Source: an uncultured beta proteobacterium
GTDB lineage: Bacteria > Pseudomonadota > Gammaproteobacteria > Burkholderiales > Burkholderiaceae
DNA length: 11,986 nucleotides
Direction: 5' to 3'
NCBI GenBank assembly: GCA_903909925.1
Contig: CAIVXR010000166.1
Location: 1-11,986 of the forward strand
The position numbers and the translations under genes were made by a program. Positions within the stretch are counted from its first letter, which is position 1. The number at the start of each line of letters is the position of its first letter. The notes under the pieces are model-generated. The model searched no databases, had not been told where the DNA came from, and worked only from the letters and a program-made list of their open reading frames with translations. Below are positions 1 to 8,082 of the stretch, in pieces.

Positions 1-1025
1 ACGGTACATTCGCCACCAGAAATCAGCGCAAGTGGTTTATCAGTCTGCTTAGATAAATGCTCTCTCGCTAATTGCGCCTGAGTAATACCAACAGTCTGGG
101 CTTCACCAGTGATTGTGTCTCCCAGAATCATAGGCTCATAACCTTGACTACGAACATAATCCGCCGCAGCCTCTAAACTTTTATATGCGGTAGCGATGAC
201 ATGGTTTGCGACTTGAGCGCCAACCAAATCAATGTCTTTTAGAGTCTCTGGCTTTTCTCCTGCAAGACCTTGCTTTAGATGATTGAGCACTGTTGCAGGA
301 ATTTCATCTTTACCCAAACGGTATTTTTCAAAGATTGCTAAAGCATCTTGATAAGTTGAATAATCTGCCGCACATGGCCCGCTGGCAATATCGGCTGGTG
401 AATCACCAGTTACATCAGAGATGAGTAATGCCTCTACCCGTGCGCTATGTGTAATGGCAACTCGCGCTAAGTTACCACCCAAAATCGCCGATAAATGTTT
501 ACGAACAATATTCATTTCTTCAATTGGGGCACCACTTCGCAAGAGCGATTCAGTAGTCTTACGCATATCATCAATCGAGATACCGTCTTGAGGTAAGGTC
601 AGCAGGCTTGAGCCACCACCAGAAACTAGTGCAATTAATACGTCGCCAGGTTTCAATTGATTTGTTAATGCATATATCTTCTTTGCGCCATCCATGCCGG
701 CTTGATCGGGCACTGGATGACCAGCTTCAATAATTTGGATGCGAGAAGTAGGCGATGCATGGCCATAGCGGGTCAAGACTACGCCCTCTAGTTTCACTTG
801 GGGCCAGTGTGCGTTTGCATACGCCTCGAGTGCACTAGCCATAGAAGCACTAGCCTTACCAGCACCCACTACTAAGCATCTTCCTTTAGGCTCTTGCCCA
901 GCAGGAAATATCTTAGCTAAATATTGTGGGACGATGACTTGAGGATCGGCCACAGCAACAGCAACCGCAAAGGCATTTTTTAAAATAGCCTCTGTAGAAA
1001 TTGGCTGGTTATTTTGTTGAGTCAT
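1..1025 (-). CDS. Glycerate 2-kinase, MOFRL family (3' end cut by window edge)
   Basis: This gene probably phosphorylates D-glycerate with ATP to 2-phosphoglycerate, feeding glycerate from glyoxylate, tartrate or hydroxypyruvate metabolism into glycolysis in the cytoplasm. Relatives are often annotated as TtuD or, misleadingly, hydroxypyruvate reductase. I translated it by hand: 341 residues are visible from the ATG at 1025, and the frame stays open to the left edge. Family-typical motifs are LVVGAGKAS (51-59), GHPVPDQAG (102-110), the glycine-rich LVSGGGSSLL (133-142), NIVRKHLSAILGGNLA (172-187) and LLISDVTGDSPADIASGP (200-217). The N-terminal kinase domain is complete, and the window ends just as the MOFRL domain begins (LISGGECT). 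Relatives run a little over 400 residues, so roughly 80-100 are missing. The start lies 9 bp after the ABC exporter stop, suggesting the last visible gene of one operon. No strong Shine-Dalgarno is seen. The exact stereospecificity and product are inferred. Confidence 0.88.
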   Translation of the reverse strand, partial: MTQQNNQPISTEAILKNAFAVAVAVADPQVIVPQYLAKIFPAGQEPKGRCLVVGAGKASASMASALEAYANAHWPQVKLEGVVLTRYGHASPTSRIQIIEAGHPVPDQAGMDGAKKIYALTNQLKPGDVLIALVSGGGSSLLTLPQDGISIDDMRKTTESLLRSGAPIEEMNIVRKHLSAILGGNLARVAITHSARVEALLISDVTGDSPADIASGPCAADYSTYQDALAIFEKYRLGKDEIPATVLNHLKQGLAGEKPETLKDIDLVGAQVANHVIATAYKSLEAAADYVRSQGYEPMILGDTITGEAQTVGITQAQLAREHLSKQTDKPLALISGGECT

Positions 1026-1034
1026 CAAGCTATT

Positions 1035-2858
1035 CTAATCAAGAGCAGCACGTTCTTGCATTTGCCACATCTCAGCATATTTGCCTTGAGCTGCCAAAAG
1101 CTCCAGATGGGTGCCTCGCTCGACAATTTGCCCATGCTCCATAACTAAAATTTGATCGGCATGAATAATGGTCGATAGCCTGTGGGCAATGATTAAAGTC
1201 GTACGATTTTTGGCCAAACTGAGCAATTCTTCTTGAAAAGCCCGCTCAGTTTTAGAATCTAAGGCAGAGGTCGCCTCATCAAAAATGAGCATTGCCGGCT
1301 TTTTCAACAAAGTGCGTGCAATTGCCACACGCTGTTTCTCACCGCCAGATAGCTTCAAACCCCTCTCGCCCACTTGAGTATCGTAGCCATCTGGTAAGCG
1401 CTTGATAAAGCCATCAATTTGAGCCGCCCTAGCTGCTTCATGCACCTCTTCAATCGATGCCGCAGGATCGCCATAGGCAATGTTATAGCCAATCGTGTCA
1501 TTGAATAGGACTGTATCTTGCGGGACTATACCAATCGCTTTACGTAGAGAGGCCTGCGTCACCTCTTGGATATTTTGTCCATCAATCAGAATCTTTCCAG
1601 ACTGCACATCATAAAAACGAAACAGCAATCTAGCCAAAGTACTCTTGCCGGCACCGCTTTGTCCAACCACAGCAGTAATCGTTCCTGCTGGAATATTAAA
1701 ATTTACGTCATGCAGAATTTCTCGTTTTACGTCATAGTGAAAGGATACGTTCTCAAAACGGATATCAGGTCCGTGACCATAATTTTCAATATGCAGCGGC
1801 TTAGCATTTGGCGCATCTGCAATTTCTTTATCGGTATTTAGTAAAGAAAACATGCGCTCCATGTCTGTTAGAGACTGTTTGATCTCGCGATAAATCACAC
1901 CCAAGAAATTCAGCGGAATATATAGCTGAATCATTAAAGTATTAACAAGCACAAGGTCGCCAAGCGTCATAGTTTCTGCTACCACGCTAAGGGTGGCACG
2001 CCACAAAATTAAGACTAAACCAATAGCAATGATGGTTTGCTGACCAAAATTAAGAATCGCTAAAGATTTTTGTGACTTAATAGCTGCGGCCTGATAGCGT
2101 ACTAGATTTTTGTCATAACGACTTGCTTCAAAAGCTTCGTTACCAAAATACTTCACGGTCTCAAAGTTTAATAAAGAATCAATTGCCTTTTGATTTGCCT
2201 TCGAGTCCATGTCATTCATGGTCTTACGAAAATGAGAGCGCCACTCTGTGACTACTACCGTAAACACAATATAGATAACCAATGCGCATAAAGTAATTGC
2301 TGCAAACCAAATATCATATGAGTAGGCTAAGTAGCCCAATACCAAGATGAACTCAACTAGTGTTGGTAGGATGCTATAGAGTGAATAAGATATCAGCGAT
2401 TGAATACCGCGTGTACCCCGCTCGATATCACGGCTTACTCCACCAGTCTGTCTAGCCAGATGAAAACTCAGCGCTAAAGAATGTAAATGCTCAAAGACTT
2501 GGAGAGCTACTTTACGGACTGCATTTTGGGTCACTCGGGCAAAAAGAAACTCACGCAACTCCGCAAACAAAGAAGCAGACATTCGCAATAGCCCATAAGC
2601 CAAAATGAGTCCTGCTGGAACCACAAGCAAAGCTTGTGGAGAATCTGCCCGAATGTTTAAGTTGTCAATTAAACGTTTTAATAAAATGGGAATACCTAGA
2701 TTAGTAACCTTAGCAGCAACTAAGCAAGCGAGAGCAATCGCAACTCTAAATTTGTATTCCAGTAGATAGGGAATTAAATCGCGAATGACTTTCCAATCAC
2801 CGCTCCGTGAAGGTTTGGAATCTGCTCCAGAATGATGGTGCCCAGATGAAGGTCTCAT
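1035..2858 (-). CDS. Atm1/ABCB7-type ABC exporter (half transporter)
   Basis: This is a 607-residue half transporter with fused membrane and ATPase domains, expected to work as an inner-membrane homodimer. The membrane domain (about 30-325) has six hydrophobic helices. It carries signatures that separate Atm1/ABCB7 exporters from MsbA: RQTGGVSRDIERGTRGI (136-152) and NFETVKYFGNE (231-241), near where the family binds glutathione derivatives. The ATPase domain has Walker A GQSGAGKST (399-407), Q-loop Q447, signature LSGGE (503-507), Walker B MLIFDE (523-528) and H-loop H559, so all catalytic elements are intact. Known family roles are export of glutathione-linked sulfur or persulfide compounds for Fe-S maturation, or of metal-glutathione complexes. 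Which applies here is not visible. The N-terminus includes a three-histidine run at 7-9. The ATG at 2858 lies 9 bp after the nudB stop, with AGGA rather far upstream, so co-transcription with nudB is likely. Confidence 0.93.
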   Translation of the reverse strand: MRPSSGHHHSGADSKPSRSGDWKVIRDLIPYLLEYKFRVAIALACLVAAKVTNLGIPILLKRLIDNLNIRADSPQALLVVPAGLILAYGLLRMSASLFAELREFLFARVTQNAVRKVALQVFEHLHSLALSFHLARQTGGVSRDIERGTRGIQSLISYSLYSILPTLVEFILVLGYLAYSYDIWFAAITLCALVIYIVFTVVVTEWRSHFRKTMNDMDSKANQKAIDSLLNFETVKYFGNEAFEASRYDKNLVRYQAAAIKSQKSLAILNFGQQTIIAIGLVLILWRATLSVVAETMTLGDLVLVNTLMIQLYIPLNFLGVIYREIKQSLTDMERMFSLLNTDKEIADAPNAKPLHIENYGHGPDIRFENVSFHYDVKREILHDVNFNIPAGTITAVVGQSGAGKSTLARLLFRFYDVQSGKILIDGQNIQEVTQASLRKAIGIVPQDTVLFNDTIGYNIAYGDPAASIEEVHEAARAAQIDGFIKRLPDGYDTQVGERGLKLSGGEKQRVAIARTLLKKPAMLIFDEATSALDSKTERAFQEELLSLAKNRTTLIIAHRLSTIIHADQILVMEHGQIVERGTHLELLAAQGKYAEMWQMQERAALD

Positions 2859-2867
2859 CGCTTAATC

Positions 2868-3317
2868 TTATTCCTTGTACTCTGAGAATAATTTCAGAAT
2901 AGCTTCGCCATTACTGCGCGAGAAACATTTCTTGGCTGCCTCTGCAAATGGCAACCATTGATACGCCACATGTTCTCTTGGGGAAAGCTTAATAGGGATA
3001 TTGTCAGGAACCTGCAAGGCAAACCAATGCTCAGTATTTTTAGTAATGCCAGGCGCATAGCGAAAACGCCAATCAGGGTAAATTTCGTACTCAATCTGAT
3101 GGTGCAGATTCTCTAAAGCGCCCTCAGGTAGTTGGTCGACAGCAATGCCTGTTTCTTCAAATACCTCGCGGGTGGCTGCTAATGCGAGATCCTCATTCAA
3201 CGCATCAAGACTACCGGTAACAGACTGCCAGAAATTTTTTCGATCCGCACGCTCTATCAATAAAACATCCCTATTTGATTTGTAGATAACAACTAAAACC
3301 GAAATAGGGATTTTCAA
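2868..3317 (-). CDS. nudB: Dihydroneopterin triphosphate diphosphatase (Nudix)
   Basis: NudB removes pyrophosphate from 7,8-dihydroneopterin triphosphate, the second committed step of folate synthesis, in the cytoplasm. The 149-residue protein has the NudB hallmark FWQSVTGS (29-36) followed by a Nudix box: G35, E42, then R50-E51-V-F-E54-E55-T-G57-I. The glycine-to-glutamate spacing is one residue longer than the general GX5E pattern. I believe other betaproteobacterial NudB proteins share this, so it is not a defect. The C-terminal half (TEHWFAL, LSPREHVAYQWLPF) also fits NudB rather than MutT. The start codon is TTG: an in-frame TAA lies seven codons upstream with no ATG or GTG between it and the Nudix fold, and the resulting MKIP N-terminus matches what I recall of the family. 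No convincing Shine-Dalgarno precedes it. It follows aspS by 26 bp, a pairing usual in this order of bacteria. Confidence 0.9.
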   Translation of the reverse strand: MKIPISVLVVIYKSNRDVLLIERADRKNFWQSVTGSLDALNEDLALAATREVFEETGIAVDQLPEGALENLHHQIEYEIYPDWRFRYAPGITKNTEHWFALQVPDNIPIKLSPREHVAYQWLPFAEAAKKCFSRSNGEAILKLFSEYKE

Positions 3318-3343
3318 GGTAGTTAAGGCGCTACTTTACTAGT

Positions 3344-5143
3344 TTAAGCAGCAGGAGCAGCTTGGCGCAAACGAATATGTAATTCGCGTAATTGACGCTC
3401 ATCGACCGGGCTCGGAGCCTGAGTCAACAAGCACTGTGCACGTTGTGTTTTAGGGAAAGCAATCACATCACGAATCGATTCAGCACCAGTCATCATCGTC
3501 ACGATACGATCTAAACCAAAAGCAATACCGCCGTGTGGAGGTGCACCATATTGAAGGGCATCCAATAAGAAACCAAACTTGGCTTGCGCCTCTTCAGGAC
3601 CAATCTTGAGAGCGCGAAACACCTGACTTTGTACTGCCTCTTGATGAATACGGACAGAACCGCCACCAATTTCACTGCCGTTGAGGACCATGTCATAGGC
3701 TTTCGCTAAGCACTTACCGGGATCAGTCTCCAGATATTTCATGTGCTCGTCTTTAGGACTGGTAAACGGATGATGGCAGGCAACCCAACGCGCTTCACCT
3801 TCATCGTAATCAAACATTGGGAAATCCACTACCCATAATGGCTTCCATCCTTCGGCAAAGAGGCCATGCTCTTTACCCCAGGCAGAATGACCAATGCGCA
3901 GACGTAAATTACCGATTGCATCATTTACCACTTTTTCTTTATCAGCACCGAAGAAAATAATGTCGCCATCTTTTGCGCCAGTACGTTTTAAGATGCCTTC
4001 GATAGCGGCGTCATGCAAATTCTTAACGATTGGGGATTGCAAACCATTGCGACCTTCAGCCACAGAGTTCACCTTGATCCAGGCCAAACCTTTGGCACCA
4101 TAGATGCTCACGAATTGGGTGTAGTCATCAATTTCACTACGGCTAATCTCTGCACCGCCAGGGATACATAATCCCACTACACGACCACCCTCTTGGTTAG
4201 CAGCGCCTGAGAAGACCTTGAAATCAACATCTTTCATCAAATCAGTCAATTCGGTGAACTCGAAGTTCACGCGCAAATCTGGCTTGTCAGACCCAAAGCG
4301 TGCCATACCTTCTGAATAAGGCATGGTTGGAAACGGATTGGGTAATTCAACATTCATCGTCTTCTTGAAAATATGACGAATCATGTTTTCAAAGAGCTCA
4401 CGAATTTCTAACTCACTTAAGAAAGCAGTTTCACAGTCAATCTGAGTAAATTCAGGTTGGCGATCTGCACGCAAATCTTCGTCCCGGAAGCATTTGGTAA
4501 TTTGATAGTAACGATCAAAGCCGGCCACCATCAAGAGTTGTTTAAATAACTGTGGAGATTGTGGCAAGGCAAAGAATTGGCCATCATGCACGCGAGATGG
4601 AACCAAGTAGTCACGCGCACCTTCAGGTGTACTCTTAGTCAACATCGGAGTTTCAATATCAATAAAACCAGCCTCATCTAAATAGCGACGGCACTCCATT
4701 GCAACGTTGTAACGCAAACGTAAATTCTTTTGCATCTGAGGGCGACGTAAATCTAGAACTCGGTGAGTAAGACGGGTAGTCTCGGATAAATTCTCATCAT
4801 CAATCTGAAATGGTGGCGTCACAGAGGCATTCAAAATTACCAGGCTATGACAAAGAATTTCTACTTTTCCACTAACAAGATCATTATTTTCAGTGCCAGC
4901 AGGACGGGCACGCACGAGCCCTTTAATTTGAATACAAAACTCATTCCGCACTTGCTCAGCCAAGCTGAACATCTCAGGGCGATCTGGATCACACACCACT
5001 TGAACAAAACCTTCGTGGTCACGTAAGTCAATAAAAATCACGCCTCCATGATCACGACGGCGATTAACCCATCCGGCAAGAGTGACTTCTTTACCAATCA
5101 GTGAATCGGTTACCTGTCCACAGGTATGGCTTCGCATCGACAT
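3344..5143 (-). CDS. aspS: Aspartyl-tRNA synthetase, probably nondiscriminating (Asp/Asn)
   Basis: This 599-residue class IIb synthetase attaches aspartate to tRNA in the cytoplasm. The N-terminal OB-fold anticodon-binding domain (about 1-110) contains GWVNRRRDHGG (24-34). The catalytic core has FIDIETPMLTKSTPEGARDY (160-179), QSPQLFKQ (195-202), motif 2 FRDEDLRADRQPEFTQ (219-234) and motif 3 GIAFGLDR (539-546). The GAD insertion domain lies about 285-420, as in bacterial-type enzymes. H32 in the DHGG turn and G83 match positions reported to relax tRNA specificity in the Pseudomonas aeruginosa enzyme, where E. coli has Leu at the first. This suggests an enzyme that also makes Asp-tRNA(Asn) for GatCAB amidation, an inference that depends on whether the genome lacks AsnRS. 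The ATG at 5143 has AGGA seven bases upstream and is preferred over the ATG at 5137. It follows the DUF502 gene by 16 bp. Confidence 0.97.
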   Translation of the reverse strand: MSMRSHTCGQVTDSLIGKEVTLAGWVNRRRDHGGVIFIDLRDHEGFVQVVCDPDRPEMFSLAEQVRNEFCIQIKGLVRARPAGTENNDLVSGKVEILCHSLVILNASVTPPFQIDDENLSETTRLTHRVLDLRRPQMQKNLRLRYNVAMECRRYLDEAGFIDIETPMLTKSTPEGARDYLVPSRVHDGQFFALPQSPQLFKQLLMVAGFDRYYQITKCFRDEDLRADRQPEFTQIDCETAFLSELEIRELFENMIRHIFKKTMNVELPNPFPTMPYSEGMARFGSDKPDLRVNFEFTELTDLMKDVDFKVFSGAANQEGGRVVGLCIPGGAEISRSEIDDYTQFVSIYGAKGLAWIKVNSVAEGRNGLQSPIVKNLHDAAIEGILKRTGAKDGDIIFFGADKEKVVNDAIGNLRLRIGHSAWGKEHGLFAEGWKPLWVVDFPMFDYDEGEARWVACHHPFTSPKDEHMKYLETDPGKCLAKAYDMVLNGSEIGGGSVRIHQEAVQSQVFRALKIGPEEAQAKFGFLLDALQYGAPPHGGIAFGLDRIVTMMTGAESIRDVIAFPKTQRAQCLLTQAPSPVDERQLRELHIRLRQAAPAA

Positions 5144-5148
5144 AACAA

Positions 5149-5154
5149 TTTCCT
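5149..5154 (-). promoter_or_regulatory. aspS ribosome binding site
   Basis: The minus strand reads AGGAAA here, with AGGA seven bases before the ATG at 5143. This spacing favours the first of two closely spaced in-frame ATGs as the aspS start. The site lies in the 16 bp gap after the DUF502 stop codon. Confidence 0.7.
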
Positions 5155-5159
5155 ATAAA

Positions 5160-5813
5160 TCAAGAATGGCGTGGTGACTGGGATGTAGTCAATCCACTAG
5201 AACTATTGGGAGGCACAGAGCCCATTGAAACAATATGTTTCAATGCTTCCTCTACGCTCATCTCTAGTTCGATCGTTTGCGCACGCGGCACAATCATGAA
5301 AAAACCAGAGGTAGGATTTGGAGTGGTTGGCAAGAATACATTTACATAGTCCTCACCTAGTTTGGCTGTCACTTCTCTTGCAGGAATGCCTGTTTGAAAT
5401 GCAATCGCCCACGAATCAGGATGTGGATAACGAATCAACAAAGCCTTACTAAAAGCCTGACCACTTCCAGAAAATAAAGTAGATGAAACCTGTTGAACAC
5501 TTGAATAGATCGAACGGACAATCGGAATGCGATTAACTAACTTATCCCAAATCTTTAACCACCATTGGCCAGCAAAACTAATTGCAAGTAACCCAGTGAA
5601 CATAATGACTGCAATCACAATCAATATTCCAACACCCGGAAGGTCGCGGAAATGTTGTACATCTATTGCGGTATCACTTGGGAGAACCAGAATGATGGCG
5701 TGCATCACTGATCCAAAAACACCGTCGAGCAAACCTAAGCCCCAGCCAATCACCCAAACGGTGACTGCCAGTGGTACCCAAACCAGGATGCCTGCGATAA
5801 AGTATTTTTTCAT
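5160..5813 (-). CDS. DUF502 family inner-membrane protein
   Basis: This 217-residue protein belongs to the DUF502 family, whose biochemical function is not established. Two membrane helices are visible (about 4-29 and 59-81), with a polar stretch between them and a soluble C-terminal domain of about 130 residues, most likely cytoplasmic. Conserved-looking motifs are NRIPIVRSIYSSVQQV (94-109) and VFLPTTPNPTSGFFMIVP (159-176), both typical of the family. The last 20 residues are Ser/Pro/Thr-rich and probably disordered. The ATG at 5813 has AGG eight bases upstream, directly after a small hairpin. The gene sits between ubiB and aspS. In Burkholderia-type genomes I recall a small FmdB-like zinc-ribbon gene just before it; only 52 bp remain here. 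Family assignment is firm and function is unknown. Confidence 0.88.
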   Translation of the reverse strand: MKKYFIAGILVWVPLAVTVWVIGWGLGLLDGVFGSVMHAIILVLPSDTAIDVQHFRDLPGVGILIVIAVIMFTGLLAISFAGQWWLKIWDKLVNRIPIVRSIYSSVQQVSSTLFSGSGQAFSKALLIRYPHPDSWAIAFQTGIPAREVTAKLGEDYVNVFLPTTPNPTSGFFMIVPRAQTIELEMSVEEALKHIVSMGSVPPNSSSGLTTSQSPRHS

Positions 5814-5827
5814 GTGTTCTGCCTAGC

Positions 5828-5842
5828 CCGCTATTTTAGCGG
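5828..5842 (-). repeat. Intergenic hairpin between ubiB and the DUF502 gene
   Basis: Minus strand CCGCTA-AAA-TAGCGG is a perfect six-base-pair inverted repeat with a three-base loop, in the 52 bp gap between the ubiB stop and the DUF502 start. No run of T follows it on the minus strand, so it is not a canonical intrinsic terminator. It ends just before the DUF502 ribosome site (AGG at 5822-5824) and could stabilise mRNA ends or influence translation. The sequence shows only the hairpin; the role is unknown. Confidence 0.5.
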
Positions 5843-5865
5843 TTTAGGGCGCAAGGAGCTAAAGA

Positions 5866-7452
5866 CTAGTAAATGCCTAGGCTGATAATCAAAATTCCAG
5901 CCAAAAAACCACCCGCAAAGAGCAAGGCCCCCGCCACCAGTCGGTGAGTATGTCTTTCTTGAACCAACAGCGCTTTTAGGGCCTCTAGCTCGCCATTTTG
6001 ATCTTTTGTTTGATTACCGCCTTTCACAAGGGCATCGGCAATCAAACGAGGCAAAGTTGGCAGAATCTTGGCCCAAGTCGGCGCCTCCTCTTTAAGACCA
6101 TCAATTAAGCCCCGCCAGCCTAACTGCTTACTAATCCACTTTTCCAAAATCGGCTTTGCAGTCTGCCAGAGGTCAAGATCAGGATCCAGTTCACGGGCCA
6201 GGCCTTCAACATTCAATAAGGTCTTTGATAACAGGGACAGTTGTGGCTGGACCTCCACCTTAAAACGACGAGATGTTTGGAATAAGCGTACTAGAACAAT
6301 GCCCAAAGAAATCTCTTTTAAAGGTCGGTCAAAGTAAGGTTCACAAACCGAGCGTACTGCACCCTCTAATTCTTCCACACGGGTATCGGCAGGTACCCAA
6401 CCTGATTCAACATGTAACTCTGCGACCCTACGGTAATCACGATTAAAGAAAGCTAAGAAATTCAGTGCTAAATAATTTTTATCGGATTCACTAAGGGCTC
6501 CAACAATACCAAAGTCTAAAGAAATAAAGCGCCCAAATGTTTCTGGCTCAAGACTAATCATGATATTTCCAGGGTGCATATCTGCATGGAAAAAACCATA
6601 TTCAAATACTTGAGTAAAAAATATCTCTACACCATCTGCTGCTAATTTTTTGAAATCCACCCCAGCAGCACGTAATTCATCAAAACGTCCAATAGATATG
6701 CCATTCATCTTTTCCATCACGATGACATTGGTATGACATAAATCCCAATACATTTCTGGAATCATCAGCTTAGCTGAGTCAACAAAATATCTTCTTAACT
6801 GACTGGCGTTAGCAGCCTCACGCATAAGATCAAGCTCATCATGCAAATACCTATCAAACTCAGCAACGTTCTCAGTAAGTTTTAAGCGTCGACCATCAGA
6901 AGATAATTTTTCAATAACTTTTGCTAGGTCATACATTAAAGCGATATCGCTCTCAATGATTGGAAGGATGCCTGGACGCAGGACCTTGATCGCAACTTCA
7001 CGCCCATTCCATTCTGGATGCCTCGCGGTAGCTCGCAAAACTCCAAAATGGACTTGTGCTACGGAGGCACTTGCGACAGGTGTGGCATCAAAACTAATAA
7101 AGACTTCTTCGATCGGTTGGCCAATTGCTTTTTCAATTAAGCGCCGCGACTCTTCATTCGAAAATGGTGGAACTTGATCCTGCAGCTTAGCTAGCTCATT
7201 GGCAATATCTTCTGACAATAAATCTCGACGAGTTGAAAGTACTTGTCCAAATTTCACAAAGATTGGGCCAAGTGCTTCTAGCGTCAAACGAATGCGCTCA
7301 CCTCTTGGCAAGCTGACACCAGGCGAGATCCAGCAAATGACCGTGAGAGCACCCCTGCTTAGGCCTGGCTTGAGAATGTCACGTAAGAGGGGCAATAAGC
7401 CATAACGCCAAGCGGTGAAGAAAATAAAACAAAGACGGGCAATTCGACGCAC
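5866..7452 (-). CDS. ubiB: UbiB, atypical protein-kinase-like ATPase for ubiquinone synthesis
   Basis: UbiB is an ABC1/ADCK-family (COQ8-like) ATPase needed for ubiquinone synthesis, thought to aid handling of hydrophobic intermediates at the inner membrane. The 528-residue protein shows the family KxGQ motif as KFGQ (67-70), the alanine-rich loop ASASVAQVH (127-135) replacing a normal kinase P-loop, nucleotide-binding lysine K156 in VAIKVLRPG, catalytic HADMHPGN (289-296, D291 and N296) and the metal-binding DFG (313-315). All key residues are present. A hydrophobic C-terminal segment (about 505-527) is the membrane anchor; E. coli UbiB has a similar tail usually described as two helices. 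The start is GTG at 7452, because an in-frame TAA lies two codons upstream and the MRRIARL N-terminus fits the family; its Shine-Dalgarno is weak. It follows ubiJ by 15 bp, and the ubiJ-ubiB order matches the E. coli ubi operon. Confidence 0.95.
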   Translation of the reverse strand: MRRIARLCFIFFTAWRYGLLPLLRDILKPGLSRGALTVICWISPGVSLPRGERIRLTLEALGPIFVKFGQVLSTRRDLLSEDIANELAKLQDQVPPFSNEESRRLIEKAIGQPIEEVFISFDATPVASASVAQVHFGVLRATARHPEWNGREVAIKVLRPGILPIIESDIALMYDLAKVIEKLSSDGRRLKLTENVAEFDRYLHDELDLMREAANASQLRRYFVDSAKLMIPEMYWDLCHTNVIVMEKMNGISIGRFDELRAAGVDFKKLAADGVEIFFTQVFEYGFFHADMHPGNIMISLEPETFGRFISLDFGIVGALSESDKNYLALNFLAFFNRDYRRVAELHVESGWVPADTRVEELEGAVRSVCEPYFDRPLKEISLGIVLVRLFQTSRRFKVEVQPQLSLLSKTLLNVEGLARELDPDLDLWQTAKPILEKWISKQLGWRGLIDGLKEEAPTWAKILPTLPRLIADALVKGGNQTKDQNGELEALKALLVQERHTHRLVAGALLFAGGFLAGILIISLGIY

Positions 7453-7467
7453 GGTTTATCTAACTTT

Positions 7468-8070
7468 CTACTTTAAGAGTTGAATACGCTTCTCGAGTCT
7501 ATCCACAGATTCGCGCAAGTCATTTAATTCGGACTTATGGGATATAAAATCTCGTTTGTTCAAAAGTACTTTTCTTTCTTCACTGATATATTCAACAACA
7601 TTGTCCAGCAAATCAGAAACTGCGGAACGGGAAGCAGAGACCAATTTCTGGCCTTGCCTCACAGCAAAGTTTGCAGGCGCATCGCCCACTAAACGAGCTA
7701 AATCTTCTTCATACTCCCAGCGCAGTTGACCAGCTAAGCGGCCTATTAATTGAGCCAAATCTGCGTCACCGGTAATCTTTACAGCTTTAAAGGCCTTCTC
7801 ACGCAAGTTACCTGAACTCGCTGCTAAATCACCCAATGCCTTACTTGAAACCTCTAAAGTCAAAGAAGGACTATCCGCCTCTTTTAAAGAGTTTAATAAG
7901 CCTGTAGCAGAAATCTCAAAGCAAAGTTCGCCCAAGGGCATCTGGAGCAAAATTGTTTTATCAGCGTGTTTAGCTAATTCAGCAGATGCCCAAGGCTCGC
8001 TGCTCAACACATGGTTGATCCCGCGGCAAGCAGCTCCGGTAGCAATCGTATGGGTAGAAGATAAATGCAT
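7468..8070 (-). CDS. ubiJ: UbiJ, SCP2-domain ubiquinone synthesis accessory factor
   Basis: UbiJ is a non-enzymatic partner of the ubiquinone biosynthesis complex; its SCP2 lipid-binding domain is thought to present prenylated intermediates to the hydroxylases and methylases. The 200-residue length is typical. The SCP2-like region spans about 15-130, including VKITGDADLAQLIGRLAGQ (97-115). After it comes WEYEEDLARLVGD (118-130), then a long charged helical tail ending in a heptad-like coiled coil (ELNDLRESVDRLEKRIQLLK, 181-200) of the kind UbiJ/UbiK proteins use to pair. Identity rests on this architecture plus position directly before ubiB. The ATG at 8070 gives the usual N-terminal length before the EPWA motif (25-28). 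There is no Shine-Dalgarno, and the start codon follows a strong terminator hairpin by only about 14 bases, so its transcription and translation signals are unclear. Confidence 0.9.
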   Translation of the reverse strand: MHLSSTHTIATGAACRGINHVLSSEPWASAELAKHADKTILLQMPLGELCFEISATGLLNSLKEADSPSLTLEVSSKALGDLAASSGNLREKAFKAVKITGDADLAQLIGRLAGQLRWEYEEDLARLVGDAPANFAVRQGQKLVSASRSAVSDLLDNVVEYISEERKVLLNKRDFISHKSELNDLRESVDRLEKRIQLLK

Positions 8071-8082
8071 ATTGATGAGTGT

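Noticed and set aside
1566..1841. Plus-strand open frame within the ABC exporter gene
   Set aside because: It is antisense to a complete, conserved gene, has no ribosome site and gives a low-complexity translation with no recognisable fold. The same applies to the other plus-strand frames in aspS, ubiB, ubiE and DUF502.
3200..3215. Extra residue in the NudB Nudix box as a possible inactivating change
   Set aside because: The catalytic REVFEETGI is intact, and I believe the six-residue G-to-E spacing is normal in betaproteobacterial NudB.
5830..5850. TAAAAT in the ubiB-DUF502 hairpin as a promoter -10 box
   Set aside because: No acceptable -35 element is found 16-18 bases upstream, and the match sits inside a perfect inverted repeat that explains it.
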